A stretch of DNA of 37,011 nucleotides, taken from Aquabacterium soli. Lineage in GTDB: Bacteria > Pseudomonadota > Gammaproteobacteria > Burkholderiales > Burkholderiaceae_C. Positions within the stretch are counted from its first letter, which is position 1. Every line of letters starts with the position of its first letter. Location: NCBI RefSeq assembly GCF_003933735.1, contig NZ_RSED01000022.1, positions 1 to 37,011 of the forward strand, in the 5' to 3' direction. The notes under the pieces are model-generated. The model was not told where the DNA came from. It saw only the letters and a program-made list of their open reading frames with translations, and ran no database searches. Shown piece by piece: positions 18,145 to 26,951 of the stretch. The position numbers and the translations under genes were made by a program.

Positions 18145-18621
18145 ATGGCCCGTATCCAGTTCGAGCTGCCCGAGCAGTTCCTGTTCTCCACCGACGTTCC
18201 CATCTACATCAGTCATGTGAACCAGGGCGGTCACCTCGACAACGCCCTGCTGCTCACCCTGGTGTCGGAGGCGCGGGTGCGTTTCTTCCGCTGGCTGGGT
18301 TACCGCAGCGAGGGGGACATCGACGGGCAGTCGATCGTGGTGGGCGACATGATGGCGCAGTACAAGTCCGAGGCCTTCTATGGCGAGACCATGCAGGTGG
18401 ACATGGTGCCGGACGATTTCAACAAGTATGGCTTCGACCTGGTGTTCCGGTTGAGGGACAAGGCGACTGGGCGTGAAGTGGCTCGGGGCAAGACCGGGGT
18501 GGTGTTTCTGTCGGCAGACAACTTCGGGCAGGGACGCAAGACCGTGGCGCCGCCGCCGGCCAGTTTTGCTGAGCGTCTGGAGAAGGCTCGGGCTGGGACG
18601 TTGCCCAGCAGCGCTGCTTGA
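18145..18621 (+). CDS. Hotdog-fold acyl-CoA thioesterase (4-hydroxybenzoyl-CoA thioesterase-like)
   Basis: A 158-aa single hotdog domain. ISHVNQGGHLDNALLL replaces the canonical D-Y-x-x-H-V-N motif of YbgC/FadM-type thioesterases, and YKSEAFYGETMQVDM plus GKTGVVFLSADN are typical strands. Likely hydrolyses acyl-CoA thioesters in the cytoplasm; the substrate is not evident. The exact catalytic Asp position is altered (Ile-Ser before His-Val-Asn), so activity is probable but not certain. ATG 18145 is the first Met at the family start. It begins about 100 bases after the PAS hybrid protein gene. Confidence 0.82.
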   Translation: MARIQFELPEQFLFSTDVPIYISHVNQGGHLDNALLLTLVSEARVRFFRWLGYRSEGDIDGQSIVVGDMMAQYKSEAFYGETMQVDMVPDDFNKYGFDLVFRLRDKATGREVARGKTGVVFLSADNFGQGRKTVAPPPASFAERLEKARAGTLPSSAA

Positions 18622-18675
18622 AGCTTTTTGTGTGTTTTGGCCCGTTCGCTTCTTGGGGGGGCTGAGCGAGGTCAG

Positions 18676-18813
18676 AGGCTTGCGGTGATCGTTCTCCGGC
18701 CCACGCTCGCGGGGCATCACCGAGCTCGTCGACTTTTGGCCTCTTGAACACCGGCCAGGCTGTTGCAGGCCATGACACCGCGAATGGGGCCTGCGCCCGA
18801 CCACCGCAAGCCT
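18676..18813 (+). repeat. Structured repeat family B, left copy
   Basis: A 138-base element closed by a 16-base helix: AGGCTTGCGGTGATCG at 18676-18691 against CGACCACCGCAAGCCT at 18798-18813, with one mismatch. Inside are three blocks identical to the inverted right copy (18942-19090): 18694-18716, 18743-18763 and 18770-18796. The closing helix is different in sequence from that of the other copy, although both pair. No gene is credible here. Confidence 0.8.
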
Positions 18814-18870
18814 CCGCCCCGCGACGCTGTGGCGGCGCTCACTCAGGTGATGTGCCGCGGCGCGGCCGAT

Positions 18871-18892
18871 GCGGTCGGCGCAAGCCGACCGC
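18871..18892 (+). repeat. Perfect 9-bp hairpin with GCAA loop between the family B copies
   Basis: GCGGTCGGC (18871-18879), loop GCAA, GCCGACCGC (18884-18892). The loop fits the stable GNRA class if transcribed. It lies in the 128-base spacer between the two inverted family B elements and has no T-tract, so it is not an obvious intrinsic terminator. Confidence 0.6.
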
Positions 18893-18941
18893 CCCCTTCC
18901 CAACCCGCGATTGATGCTTCTCGCACGCCACGATGTCTCGC

Positions 18942-19090
18942 GGGGTGGAGGCGATGGGTGCCTGCGCAGGCCCCATTCGCGGTGTCATGGCTCGGCCACA
19001 GCCTGGCCGGTGTTCAAGGGGTGACGTGGGCAGCGCGCGGTGGTGCCCCGCGAGCGTGGGCCGGAGTCAGGCGCCCATCGCCTCCACCCC
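18942..19090 (-). repeat. Structured repeat family B, right copy (inverted)
   Basis: A 149-base element, inverted relative to the copy at 18676-18813. It is closed by a 23-base helix: 18942-18964 pairs with 19068-19090 with one mismatch, and one more pair adds at 18941/19091. Blocks 19044-19066, 18998-19018 and 18964-18990 are exact reverse complements of the three conserved blocks of the left copy. The closing helix has no sequence similarity to the left copy's helix, so pairing rather than sequence is conserved. Confidence 0.8.
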
Positions 19091-19122
19091 GACGCTCAAA
19101 CCGCCTCAAAGCGAAGAAGCCA

Positions 19123-20220
19123 TCAATTCGCCCCCAACCTCTCGCCCATCCAGCGCAGCAGGTCCAGCCACATCTGGCGCATCTCGGCATCCTGCGGGGT
19201 GCGGATGGCGCTGGGCAGCTCGATGGTGACCACGGGCACGCGCTTGTGCACGCCGCCGAAGTTGCCCAGGCTGCCCGGGAAGATGCCCACCTGATCGAGG
19301 TACAGGCGCCCCAGGCGCTGCGGCGGCGAGGTGGGGCCGTCGAAATCGAGCACGCCGTAAGGCGCGTGCACCGACACGATCAGGTCGGGTTTCCAGCGCT
19401 CCATCTCGTCGTGCACCCACTTGCTTTCGGGCTCTGACAGCGGCTTGGGGCCCGGGTAGCGGCGCGGATCGTTGCGGGTGCGGTCCTTCCAGTAGTGCGG
19501 CGCTTCCTTGTCCCAATTGGGCGTGGGGAAGTTGCGGTTCAGGTCGACGCCGCGCGCGTTGGTGCGCCTGGGCACATCGCGCAGCATGCCGTCGGGATTG
19601 ACCAGCGGCACGAAGCGCCAGTGCACATTGGCCGGCGTCTGTGTGGCGTGCTGGATCCAGTGCAGCACCAGCGAGGTGGACGAGAGCTCATCGCCATGGA
19701 TGCCGCCGATCACCAGCACCTTGAGCTGGGCGTGCGGCGAGATCACATCACGCTGGTAGAACGGTTGGCCCTGCAGTGATCGGCCGCCGTTGTCCGTGAG
19801 CTGGGCGTTCTTGCACAGGGCCGTCGAGACACTGGGCAGGCGCCGCACGCTCTGCTCGCAGAAGGCCTGCGAGGTGGCGATGGACACGGTGGGCTTGGCC
19901 AAGGCAGCCGGGGTGGGCAGCACCGATTTGGCGGGCGCGGTGTTGGCGGCCGGCTTGTTGACGACCGATGGCTTGTTGACCAGCGAAGGCACCGAGGGCT
20001 TGACCGTCATGTTGACGGGAGGCTTGGCGGGCGCGGGCGGCTTGGCCGCGGGCTGTGCCGGCTTGCCTGGCGCCGCCTTGACGGGCGGGGTCGGCGAATT
20101 CGGTGATGACGCGGTGGCGGCTGCCTGCGGTGCGGCGGCGCCCAGGGCGGGAACCGCTGCCAGCATCAGCGCCGCGATGGCGGCACGGGCCGCCTGGCGG
20201 GGTGATCTCACGAAGGGCAT
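19123..20220 (-). CDS. M14-family zinc carboxypeptidase/amidase (MpaA-like), exported
   Basis: A 365-aa protein with an N-terminal Sec signal (RQAARAAIAALMLAAVPALGAAA) and a ~90-residue Pro/Ala/Lys linker. The M14 catalytic domain follows: zinc ligands in GGIHGDELSS (HxxE) and SVHAPYG (His), substrate-binding NPDG and NARGVDLNRNFP, and the catalytic Glu in PVVTIELPS. The domain resembles murein peptide amidases such as MpaA, which trim peptidoglycan-derived peptides, but this one is exported rather than cytoplasmic. Likely a cell-wall or peptide-processing enzyme in the periplasm. Start ATG 20220 gives the full signal peptide. It lies about 65 bases downstream of ruvA on the same strand. Confidence 0.88.
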   Translation of the reverse strand: MPFVRSPRQAARAAIAALMLAAVPALGAAAPQAAATASSPNSPTPPVKAAPGKPAQPAAKPPAPAKPPVNMTVKPSVPSLVNKPSVVNKPAANTAPAKSVLPTPAALAKPTVSIATSQAFCEQSVRRLPSVSTALCKNAQLTDNGGRSLQGQPFYQRDVISPHAQLKVLVIGGIHGDELSSTSLVLHWIQHATQTPANVHWRFVPLVNPDGMLRDVPRRTNARGVDLNRNFPTPNWDKEAPHYWKDRTRNDPRRYPGPKPLSEPESKWVHDEMERWKPDLIVSVHAPYGVLDFDGPTSPPQRLGRLYLDQVGIFPGSLGNFGGVHKRVPVVTIELPSAIRTPQDAEMRQMWLDLLRWMGERLGAN

Positions 20221-20284
20221 AGCCCTCTATCATGCCTTGAATCCAACAAGGCTCTGTGACACGCGTCAGAGGGGCAGAGCCGTG

Positions 20285-20863
20285 TCAGCGGGACAGCGCC
20301 CGCAGTGCCTGCTTGATGCCCTCGCTCACGCCCACGTCGGCCGGCAGGGCCTTGAGGGCGGCGCGCGCCTCCTTGTCGGAGTAGCCCAGCGCCACCAGCG
20401 CCTGCAGGATGTCGGCATGCGATTCGCCGCCGCTGGCCTCGGTGGCCGGCAGGTTCAAGGCGGGTGCCAGCTTGCCCTTGAGTTCGAGCAGCAGGCGTTC
20501 GGCTGTTTTCTTGCCGATGCCGGGCACCTTGGTCAGGCGGGCCGTGTCCTGGGCGGCCACGGCCTGGGCCAGGTCGTTGGCGCTCAGCCCTGACAGCACA
20601 CCCAGCGCGATGCGCGGACCCACGCCACTGATCTTGACCAGCTCGCGGAAGGACTCGCGCTCGGTCGAGGTGAGGAAGCCGTAGAGCAGCTGCGCGTCTT
20701 CGCGCACGATGAACTGCGTGAGCAGCGTGACCTTGGCGCCGGTGTCGGGCAGGTTGTAGAAGGTGCTCATGGGCACCTGCACCTCGTAGCCGACGCCGTT
20801 CACGTCGACCAGCACGCTGGGCGGGGCCTTGTCGGCCAGCACGCCCGTCAACCTGGAGATCAT
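20285..20863 (-). CDS. ruvA: Holliday junction branch migration protein RuvA
   Basis: A 192-aa RuvA. The N-terminal OB domain ([28 protein letters not shown]) is followed by tandem helix-hairpin-helix motifs ([19 protein letters not shown] and [19 protein letters not shown]). The C-terminal domain III ([17 protein letters not shown]) contacts RuvB. RuvA tetramers bind Holliday junctions and load the RuvB motor. The ATG overlaps the stop of the upstream response regulator by four bases (ATGA), so the two are translationally coupled. Neither ruvB nor ruvC is adjacent in the window. Confidence 0.97.
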   Translation of the reverse strand: MISRLTGVLADKAPPSVLVDVNGVGYEVQVPMSTFYNLPDTGAKVTLLTQFIVREDAQLLYGFLTSTERESFRELVKISGVGPRIALGVLSGLSANDLAQAVAAQDTARLTKVPGIGKKTAERLLLELKGKLAPALNLPATEASGGESHADILQALVALGYSDKEARAALKALPADVGVSEGIKQALRALSR

Positions 20864-21528
20864 CGGCGGAACAGCCCCAGGCGCTGTGCTTCCAGCGCGG
20901 CCTCGGCACGCGAGGACACGTTGAGCTTGCGGTAGATCTGCTTGACGTAGTCGGCGATGGTGTGGCGCGACAGGTTGAGCTGCTGGCCGATCTCGGGCAG
21001 CGTGAAGCCCTTGGCCACGCGCAGCAGCACTTCGTTTTCACGGTCGGTGAGCTGCACGTGCGGCGTCACGGAATCGGCGTCGTTGTGCGATTGCGGCTGC
21101 TGGCGGGCCTGGGCCGTGAAGTACTGGATCACGCGGCGCGCGATGGACGGCGACAGCGGCGGCTCGCCCTGGGCGATGCGCTGCAGCTGTTCGGCCAGCT
21201 GCTCGCGCGACTGTTCTTTCAGCAGGTAGCCGAAGGCACCGGCCTGCAGCGCAGGGAACAGGTGCTCGTCGTCGTCGTGGATGGTGACCACGACCGACTG
21301 CACATCGGGCTGCTTGTCGCGCAGGGCCTGCACCACCTCGACGCCGGAGCCGTCGGGCAGGCCCAGGTCGCACAGGGCCACGTCGAAGCGCATCGCGTTG
21401 ACGAGCTGCAGGGCATCGTGGATGCGGGCGCTTTCGTGGATCTGCGCACCGGGGAACACCTGCAGGGCCAATGTCTTGAGCCAGGCACGGATCTCGGGCA
21501 AGTCTTCGAGCAACAGGATTTGCTTCAT
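20860..21528 (-). CDS. NarL/LuxR-family response regulator
   Basis: A 222-aa two-component regulator. The receiver includes [13 protein letters not shown] (acidic pocket), the phosphoacceptor Asp in [22 protein letters not shown] and the Lys of [11 protein letters not shown]. The C-terminal LuxR-type helix-turn-helix reads [20 protein letters not shown] then [21 protein letters not shown] sequence ([17 protein letters not shown]). ATG 21528 is chosen for its GAGG at eight bases; a TTG at 21546 would overlap the kinase gene. It starts 14 bases after the cognate kinase gene and overlaps ruvA at its end, so kinase-regulator-ruvA form one unit. Confidence 0.92.
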   Translation of the reverse strand: MKQILLLEDLPEIRAWLKTLALQVFPGAQIHESARIHDALQLVNAMRFDVALCDLGLPDGSGVEVVQALRDKQPDVQSVVVTIHDDDEHLFPALQAGAFGYLLKEQSREQLAEQLQRIAQGEPPLSPSIARRVIQYFTAQARQQPQSHNDADSVTPHVQLTDRENEVLLRVAKGFTLPEIGQQLNLSRHTIADYVKQIYRKLNVSSRAEAALEAQRLGLFRR

Positions 21529-21542
21529 GGCCAGGGCCTCAT

Positions 21543-23672
21543 TCAAAAAGCGCGGGGGTTTTCCCCAGGGGTCCGAACAGGGATGCTAGCAGCCGCAGCA
21601 CCTTTACGGGGGGTTGATCCCCCATGAGATAGCGCGGATGCCACGGTTTCGATCTCCAGCGGCAGGTTCATCCGGATCACGGTGCCGAATCCGGGACCGG
21701 ATTCGACCAGGCACTGCCCGTTGAGCTGCTTGGCACGGTGCTTCATGCTGGCCATGCCATGGCCGCGGTCGAGGCGGCCGTCGAGCTCGAGCGGGATGCC
21801 CTTGCCGTTGTCCTGGATGACGATCTGGAAATCGTGCGTGCCCACCTCGCAGTTGATCACCACGTGCGAGGCCTGGCTGTGCTTGATGATGTTGCTGACG
21901 GCCTCGCGCACGATGCGCGTGGTCTGCACATAGGTGCGGGCCGACAGGGGCTCGTCCATCACGTCCATCGGGTGGCGCCACTCCACCTCGATGCCGGCCT
22001 GGCCCAGGCGCGAGACCACCTCGGCGCGCCAGTCGGCCAGCGCGTCGGGCAGGCGCATGGGGCGGCCCGTGAGGCCGCGCACCGACAGGCGCATCTCTTC
22101 GAGCGCCTCGCGGGCCAGCGTGGAGATGCGGTCGTTGTCGCTGGTGTGCACGATGGTCAGCAGCTTGGCGCCCAGGTCGTCGTGCAAGTCGGCGGCGATG
22201 CGCTTGCGCTCCTTCTCGGCGATCTGCTCGACGCGCAGCTCGGCGATCTGCGTGAAGTTGCGCTCGATCTCGCTGCTGATCTCCTGCACGCGGCGCTCGA
22301 GCTGCACGCGGGCGCCCTCGGCCGTCTGCAGCGCGCGGGCGTAGACCTGGATCAGGCGGAAGGACACGGCCGCGAACAGCATGGGCATCACGAAGTAGGT
22401 GACGTTCCAGCCCCACATGTGGATCAGGCGGTGCTGGAAGAACAGCTCGATGCCGACCAGGGCCGAGGTCACGCCCAGCGTGCCGCTCATCAGCCAGAAC
22501 TCGGCACGGCGCGAGCGGCCCGCGAACCACAGGAAGTACACGATGGCCGCGAACACCTCCAGCGCCAGCACCAGGTACCACAGCCGGCTGACGATGAAGA
22601 GGTTGGACAGGCCCAGCCACAGGGTGATGGGCATCAGCACCACCTGGGCCCACAGGATGCGGTTGACCAGGCGCTCACGCATGGGCTCGCCGGGGGCGTG
22701 CAGGCCGTGGCCCGCGTAGCCCAGCAGGAACTTGACGGCGAAGGCCGCCATGGGCGCGAACAGGCAGGCGATCAGCACCTCGAGCACCGTGTTGGACAGC
22801 GGCACGTCGGTCAGCCAGAAGCGGCCGGTGAGCAGCGCCCAGCTGAGCGTGAGCAGGGCGAAGTGGGCCAGGTAGCCCAGCCGGCGCACCCAGGCCAGGC
22901 CCAGCGCGAACACGCCCAGCACGGCCAGGATGCCGCCGATGATCTGCGACACGGTGACGGACCAGAAGGTCTGCTCATCGTGCAGATCGCTCAGATCGCC
23001 CCAGGTACCGATGCGCACGGCGCCCAGGCCGCCGGCGCGCTGGCGCGCCGTGACCTTGTCGAGCGGGTGGCCCGAGACCTTCACATCCAGGTGGTTCTCG
23101 CCAGCGCGCAGCAGGAAGCCGGGCAGCGGCACGACGTGCGACTGGTAGCACTGGCTGGCGATGGGCTGGCCCACACGGCCCGCACGGTACAGCAACTGGC
23201 CGTTGAGCTGCACTTCCACCGCCGAGCAGGCGCGCTCTACATAGGCGGCCAGCAGCACGTCGGGCGAGATGCGCTGTGGCCGCTCGAACTGGAAGCGGTA
23301 CCAGACGCTGCCATCGAAGCCCGGGCGCGAGCGCGACCATTCATCGGGCAAGGTGGTGACCTGGCCCGCCAGGTGCGTGGGGAAAACACCCGCTGTGCGG
23401 CCGGGGGTGGCGGCTGTCCAGGCGCCGCGCAGGGCCACGCCGTGCAGGTGTTCGGGATCGGCCCGGCCATCTTCGTCGCCACCGGCCGAGCGGTTGAGCG
23501 CCACGATGGCCCAGGCCACGACCCAGGCCAGCAGCAGGCCGAGCAGCATCGTGCCCAGCGCCATCAGGCGCGACGAGGCTACCTCCTCATCGGGCGTACC
23601 GCCCGGGGAGATGGTCGGCGACCAGCGCCCACCTGTCCTCGCCCACCATTGCTGCCACCACTGTTGAACCAT
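21543..23672 (-). CDS. Membrane sensor histidine kinase, 7TMR-DISM/NarX-type (HisKA_3)
   Basis: A 709-aa kinase. One TM segment (about 35-55, LGTMLLGLLLAWVVAWAIVAL) precedes a ~170-residue beta-rich periplasmic sensor resembling the DISM/galactose-binding-like extracellular domain. Seven or so TM segments follow (about 250-460), then a coiled coil and the HisKA_3 helix with phosphoacceptor His in IAADLHDDLGAKLL. The ATPase domain has IVREAVSNIIKHS (N-box), IQDNGKGIP and GHGMASMKHRAKQL. The sensor fold suggests binding of a carbohydrate or similar small ligand, by family analogy only. ATG 23672 begins the protein before the first TM; upstream frame has no support. A low-complexity tail follows the ATPase domain. 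Confidence 0.9.
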   Translation of the reverse strand: MVQQWWQQWWARTGGRWSPTISPGGTPDEEVASSRLMALGTMLLGLLLAWVVAWAIVALNRSAGGDEDGRADPEHLHGVALRGAWTAATPGRTAGVFPTHLAGQVTTLPDEWSRSRPGFDGSVWYRFQFERPQRISPDVLLAAYVERACSAVEVQLNGQLLYRAGRVGQPIASQCYQSHVVPLPGFLLRAGENHLDVKVSGHPLDKVTARQRAGGLGAVRIGTWGDLSDLHDEQTFWSVTVSQIIGGILAVLGVFALGLAWVRRLGYLAHFALLTLSWALLTGRFWLTDVPLSNTVLEVLIACLFAPMAAFAVKFLLGYAGHGLHAPGEPMRERLVNRILWAQVVLMPITLWLGLSNLFIVSRLWYLVLALEVFAAIVYFLWFAGRSRRAEFWLMSGTLGVTSALVGIELFFQHRLIHMWGWNVTYFVMPMLFAAVSFRLIQVYARALQTAEGARVQLERRVQEISSEIERNFTQIAELRVEQIAEKERKRIAADLHDDLGAKLLTIVHTSDNDRISTLAREALEEMRLSVRGLTGRPMRLPDALADWRAEVVSRLGQAGIEVEWRHPMDVMDEPLSARTYVQTTRIVREAVSNIIKHSQASHVVINCEVGTHDFQIVIQDNGKGIPLELDGRLDRGHGMASMKHRAKQLNGQCLVESGPGFGTVIRMNLPLEIETVASALSHGGSTPRKGAAAASIPVRTPGENPRAF

Positions 23673-23840
23673 GTTCTGGACTGCTCTCGATGAAACGCAG
23701 GACCGCCCTGCGTTAGGGGCCCCCCGGGGGTGGTCAGGGAGGCTCTGCTGGATTCTGCGGCAGATGTCACACCTGAAAGCCCAGGGCAAGCGACAATTTA
23801 GGGGCTATCTTGCACGATCCCCACGGACCACCGCCCTGCG

Positions 23841-24896
23841 ATGCCCCTGCGCCACAGCTTCACCCCACCCGACAACACCCGCCTGGCCCACCTGTGCGGC
23901 CCGATGGACGAGCACCTGCGCACCATCGAGGCGGCCTTCAACGTGACGCTGGCGCGGCGCGGCGAGAGCTTCCGCATCGACGGGGCCAAGGCCGCCTCGC
24001 AGCAGGCGCTGGGCCTGCTGGAAGCGCTGTACGCCAAGGCCGGCCGCTCCATATCGCCCGAGACGGTGCAGCTGATGGTGGCGCAGGCGCTGGGCGGACA
24101 GGGATCCGCCTCTGGCGGCGCGGGCCGCGGCACCGGCACCGCCCGGCGCACGGCTGCTGCCCCGAAGGACAGCCTGCCCGACGAGGGCGCCGACGGCCCC
24201 ACCCTGCACACGCGCCGCAGCGACCTGCAGGGCCGCACGCCCAACCAGGTGCAGTACCTGCGCAACATCATGGGCCACGACATGAGCTTCGGCATCGGGC
24301 CGGCCGGCACGGGCAAGACCTTCCTGGCCGTGGCCTGCGCGGTCGATGCGCTGGAGCGCAGCGCCGTGCAGCGCATCATCCTGACCCGCCCGGCCGTGGA
24401 GGCCGGCGAGCGCCTGGGCTTCCTGCCGGGGGATCTGTCGCAGAAGGTCGACCCCTACCTGCGCCCGCTGTACGACGCCCTGTACGACCTGATGGGCTTC
24501 GACCGTGTTACCAAGGCCTTCGAGAAGGGCCTGATCGAGGTGGCCCCGCTGGCCTTCATGCGCGGGCGCACGCTGAACCACGCCTTCGTCATCCTCGATG
24601 AAGCGCAGAACACCACGCCCGAGCAGATGAAGATGTTCCTGACCCGCATCGGCTTCGGCACCAAGGCCGTGATCACGGGCGATGTCAGCCAGATCGACCT
24701 GCCCAAGGGCAGCAAGAGCGGCCTGATCGAGGCTCGCCAGGTGCTCAAGCGCGTCAAGGGCGTGGCCTTCACGCAGTTCGGCGCCTCGGACGTGGTGCGC
24801 CACCCACTGGTGGCCCGCATCGTCGAGGCCTACGACCGTTTCCAGAACACCGCCGAGGCCGATGCCGCCGCCGGCAGCGCCCCTACGCAAGCATGA
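23841..24896 (+). CDS. ybeZ: PhoH family ATPase
   Basis: A 351-aa PhoH-type P-loop protein. The N-terminal region ([20 protein letters not shown]) is typical of YbeZ. Walker A is GPAGTGKT at residues 153-160, Walker B is FVILDEAQN, and sensor residues lie in [21 protein letters not shown] ~45-residue Gly/Ala/Arg-rich insertion near residues 90-135 separates the N-terminal domain from the ATPase core. YbeZ interacts with the endoribonuclease YbeY, and the ATG of ybeY overlaps its stop codon by four bases. The pair probably functions in rRNA maturation and ribosome quality control. Confidence 0.94.
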   Translation: MPLRHSFTPPDNTRLAHLCGPMDEHLRTIEAAFNVTLARRGESFRIDGAKAASQQALGLLEALYAKAGRSISPETVQLMVAQALGGQGSASGGAGRGTGTARRTAAAPKDSLPDEGADGPTLHTRRSDLQGRTPNQVQYLRNIMGHDMSFGIGPAGTGKTFLAVACAVDALERSAVQRIILTRPAVEAGERLGFLPGDLSQKVDPYLRPLYDALYDLMGFDRVTKAFEKGLIEVAPLAFMRGRTLNHAFVILDEAQNTTPEQMKMFLTRIGFGTKAVITGDVSQIDLPKGSKSGLIEARQVLKRVKGVAFTQFGASDVVRHPLVARIVEAYDRFQNTAEADAAAGSAPTQA

Positions 24897-25333
24897 AGCC
24901 CGCCCTGTCCCTGAGTCTGCAGTTCGCCGACAAGCGCCACCGCGAACATCTGCCCCGCCACAAGGTGACCCGATGGATCCGCGCCGCGCTGGAATCAGAC
25001 GCCGAGATCGCCGTGCGCCTGGTGGATGCCGAGGAGGGCCAGTCCCTGAACCGCGACTACCGCCAGAAGGACTACGCCACCAACGTGCTCACCTTCGACT
25101 ACGCCACTGAGCCGGTGGTGATGGCCGACCTGATCATCTGCGCGCCCGTGATCGAGCGCGAGGCACAGGAGCAAGGCAAGCCGCTTCAGGCGCACTACGC
25201 CCACATGCTGGTGCACGGCGCCCTGCACGCCCAGGGCTGGGACCACGAGGATCCCGAAGAGGCCGACGCCATGGAAGCGCGGGAGCGCGAGATCCTGGCG
25301 CAACTGGGTTTTGACGACCCGTACGCGGCCTGA
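24893..25333 (+). CDS. ybeY: Endoribonuclease YbeY (16S rRNA maturation)
   Basis: A 146-aa YbeY. The zinc motif is present as [21 protein letters not shown] (split: HGALH and GWDH supply the three His). Upstream are [14 protein letters not shown] and [15 protein letters not shown], both family hallmarks. YbeY is a single-strand-specific metallo-endoribonuclease involved in 16S rRNA 3' maturation. It overlaps ybeZ by ATGA. The usual next gene in proteobacteria, a CorC-like ybeX, is absent; instead a GC-rich hairpin and an unrelated gene follow. Confidence 0.96.
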   Translation: MKPALSLSLQFADKRHREHLPRHKVTRWIRAALESDAEIAVRLVDAEEGQSLNRDYRQKDYATNVLTFDYATEPVVMADLIICAPVIEREAQEQGKPLQAHYAHMLVHGALHAQGWDHEDPEEADAMEAREREILAQLGFDDPYAA

Positions 25334-25337
25334 AACT

Positions 25338-25360
25338 GGCGGGGCCACTCACGCCCCGCC
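25338..25360 (+). terminator. GC-rich hairpin after ybeY, terminator-like; rest of gap described
   Basis: GGCGGGGC, a 7-base loop and GCCCCGCC form a perfect 8-bp stem starting five bases after the ybeY stop. There is no T-tract, so termination strength is uncertain. The remaining gene-free bases up to 25578 are AT-richer and hold two further small hairpins (CCCCC-TTATT-TGGGGG near 25470-25487 and GGCCC-TCA-GGGCC-like just after). They may be the leader or promoter of the next gene. Confidence 0.5.
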
Positions 25361-25578
25361 TGCCCGAATATCTGGGGCGGAAATAACACACGAACAACTG
25401 TTTGAAAACAGGCGCTGCTGCCGGGAAAATAAAACCGCGCCTCAATCCGTGAATTGATCACGCGGTTTCACCCCCTTATTTGGGGGCCCTCAGGGGCCAC
25501 CCTGTGACGGTCTGAACCGGGGATGAGAACAATCGAGCCATCGACAACGCATTCCGATGCAAACCCCGAGAGGTTTCG

Positions 25579-26415
25579 ATGTCAGCTCTTCACAAATCAA
25601 AAATCTATACCCGCTACCACCCGCTGAAACACATCGCCGTGCAGGACGTGCGCGAGATGTTCAAGGTGTTCTGCCGTTACTACGAGAACACCTCGCTGGA
25701 GCAGTTCATCTCCGACCTGAACCGCAAATCGGGCGCGTTCATCATCCGCCGCAAGATCGACGACGCGATCGTGGGTTTCTCGACCATGGGTATTTACCAC
25801 ATGGAGGTGGACGGCAAAAAGATCCGCGGCATTTTCAGCGGCGACACCATTCTGGAAAAGGAATATTGGGGCAACCGCGCCATGAATGCCGCTTTCGTGA
25901 AGCGGCTGGTGTGGGAGGCCATCAAGGACCCGTTCACGCCGCAGTATTGGTTCCTGATTTCCAAGGGATATAAAACCTTTTTGCTGCTGACGCGCAATTT
26001 CCCGGATTACTACCCGCACCCGGAGCATGACAACCCCCACATGAAGCACATCGTGGAGGCCTACTGCGACAAGCTGTTCCCGGGCAAGCTGGACCGCGAC
26101 GCCATGGTGCTGGATTTCGGCGAGGGCTCGAACTGCCTCAAGAGCGACGTGACGCCGATCAGCGCGGCGCAGCGCACCGAGACCGACATCGCTTTCTTCG
26201 AGCAGCGCAACCCGCAGTGGGAGCGCGGCACCGAGCTGCCCTGCGTGGGCCGGGCCGACCTGGTGACCTTCTTCCAGGTGATCGCGCCGCAGGTGCTCAA
26301 GCTGCTGTTCAAGCCGTCGCGCTCGGGCGCGGGCTGGCGTCGTCGCCTGGCCAATCAGTGGTCGGATTCGAGTTTCGGCAAGGCGGTGGCACGGCACCGG
26401 GCCACGATGGGCTGA
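25579..26415 (+). CDS. Uncharacterised protein, 278 aa, possibly GNAT-like
   Basis: A soluble 278-aa protein. Residues 1-110 (YTRYHPLKHIAVQDVREMFK, GAFIIRRKIDDAIVGFSTM, MEVDGKKIRGIFSGDTILEKEYWG) have the beta-strand rhythm of an acyl-CoA N-acyltransferase: a substrate loop, a strand with GIFSGDT, then a WGNRAMNAAF helix. I do not see a clear acetyl-CoA P-loop, so this is tentative. The C-terminal 120 residues contain FEQRNPQWERGTELPCVGRADLV and a basic tail. No signal peptide or membrane segment. A strong terminator follows at 26454. Function unknown. Confidence 0.7.
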   Translation: MSALHKSKIYTRYHPLKHIAVQDVREMFKVFCRYYENTSLEQFISDLNRKSGAFIIRRKIDDAIVGFSTMGIYHMEVDGKKIRGIFSGDTILEKEYWGNRAMNAAFVKRLVWEAIKDPFTPQYWFLISKGYKTFLLLTRNFPDYYPHPEHDNPHMKHIVEAYCDKLFPGKLDRDAMVLDFGEGSNCLKSDVTPISAAQRTETDIAFFEQRNPQWERGTELPCVGRADLVTFFQVIAPQVLKLLFKPSRSGAGWRRRLANQWSDSSFGKAVARHRATMG

Positions 26416-26453
26416 AGGGCCCGGGTACCAGTTCTCTAGGGGTGAAGAGTTTG

Positions 26454-26477
26454 GGGGGCCTTCGGGCCCCCTTTTTT
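26454..26477 (+). terminator. Intrinsic terminator after the 278-aa gene
   Basis: GGGGGCC-TTCG-GGCCCCC (26454-26471) with a UUCG tetraloop, followed by six T. This is a textbook rho-independent terminator, 38 bases after the stop codon at 26415. Confidence 0.93.
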
Positions 26478-26537
26478 GTGCGCATCCGTTCTACGTTGAA
26501 ATCGTTTTGAGCGCTTTGTCGGGGCAGCGCGGGGCGC

Positions 26538-26765
26538 GGGATGTGGAGACGTCTGGCCGGGCTTCATTGTTGGCGGTCCCGCCTTCGGCGGGACTGCCCT
26601 GCGCTGCTCGCGGCGAGGTGGGGCCGCAGAACTCGCTCCGCGGCCGTTGGCCGCTGCACTCAAACAGCTGCGGCCAGTCAGTTCACGAAGCGCGCTGCGC
26701 GCGCCCACCTCGCCGCTGCGCTGCTCGGCGCCAACAAGGCGCCCGGCCAGCCGCCCCCACATCCC
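26538..26765 (+). repeat. Structured repeat family A, left copy
   Basis: A 228-base element closed by a 25-base helix (26538-26562 against 26741-26765, three mismatches). Internal helices: GGCGAGGTGG with CCACCTCGCC, and GGCCGCAG with CTGCGGCC. Tip hairpins sit at 26576-26594 (GTCCCGCC/GGCGGGAC), 26640-26654 (GCGGCC/GGCCGC) and 26690-26704 (GCGCGC/GCGCGC). Two blocks, 26611-26637 and 26661-26683, are identical to the inverted right copy. Open frames on both strands here are by-products. It lies within an 830-base gene-free stretch (26416-27246). Confidence 0.85.
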
Positions 26766-26951
26766 TTATTTCGCCCCGCTGGCGGTATGCGAAAAATGGT
26801 GGCACGCCTTGCTCGCTGCGCATTGCAACACCGGATCTGGGCAACATCCATGGGGCCGCGGTGCGCGTGCACAACGAAGCGATGCGTGAGCCAGCGCCAG
26901 CCCGCCACAGGCCAAGGACGCAGCCGGCGCATGCGGAGAGCGGGGCACAAA

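Noticed and set aside
21738..23693. 651-codon forward frame across the sensor kinase gene
   Set aside because: Antisense shadow; the reverse strand encodes a complete kinase with all motifs.
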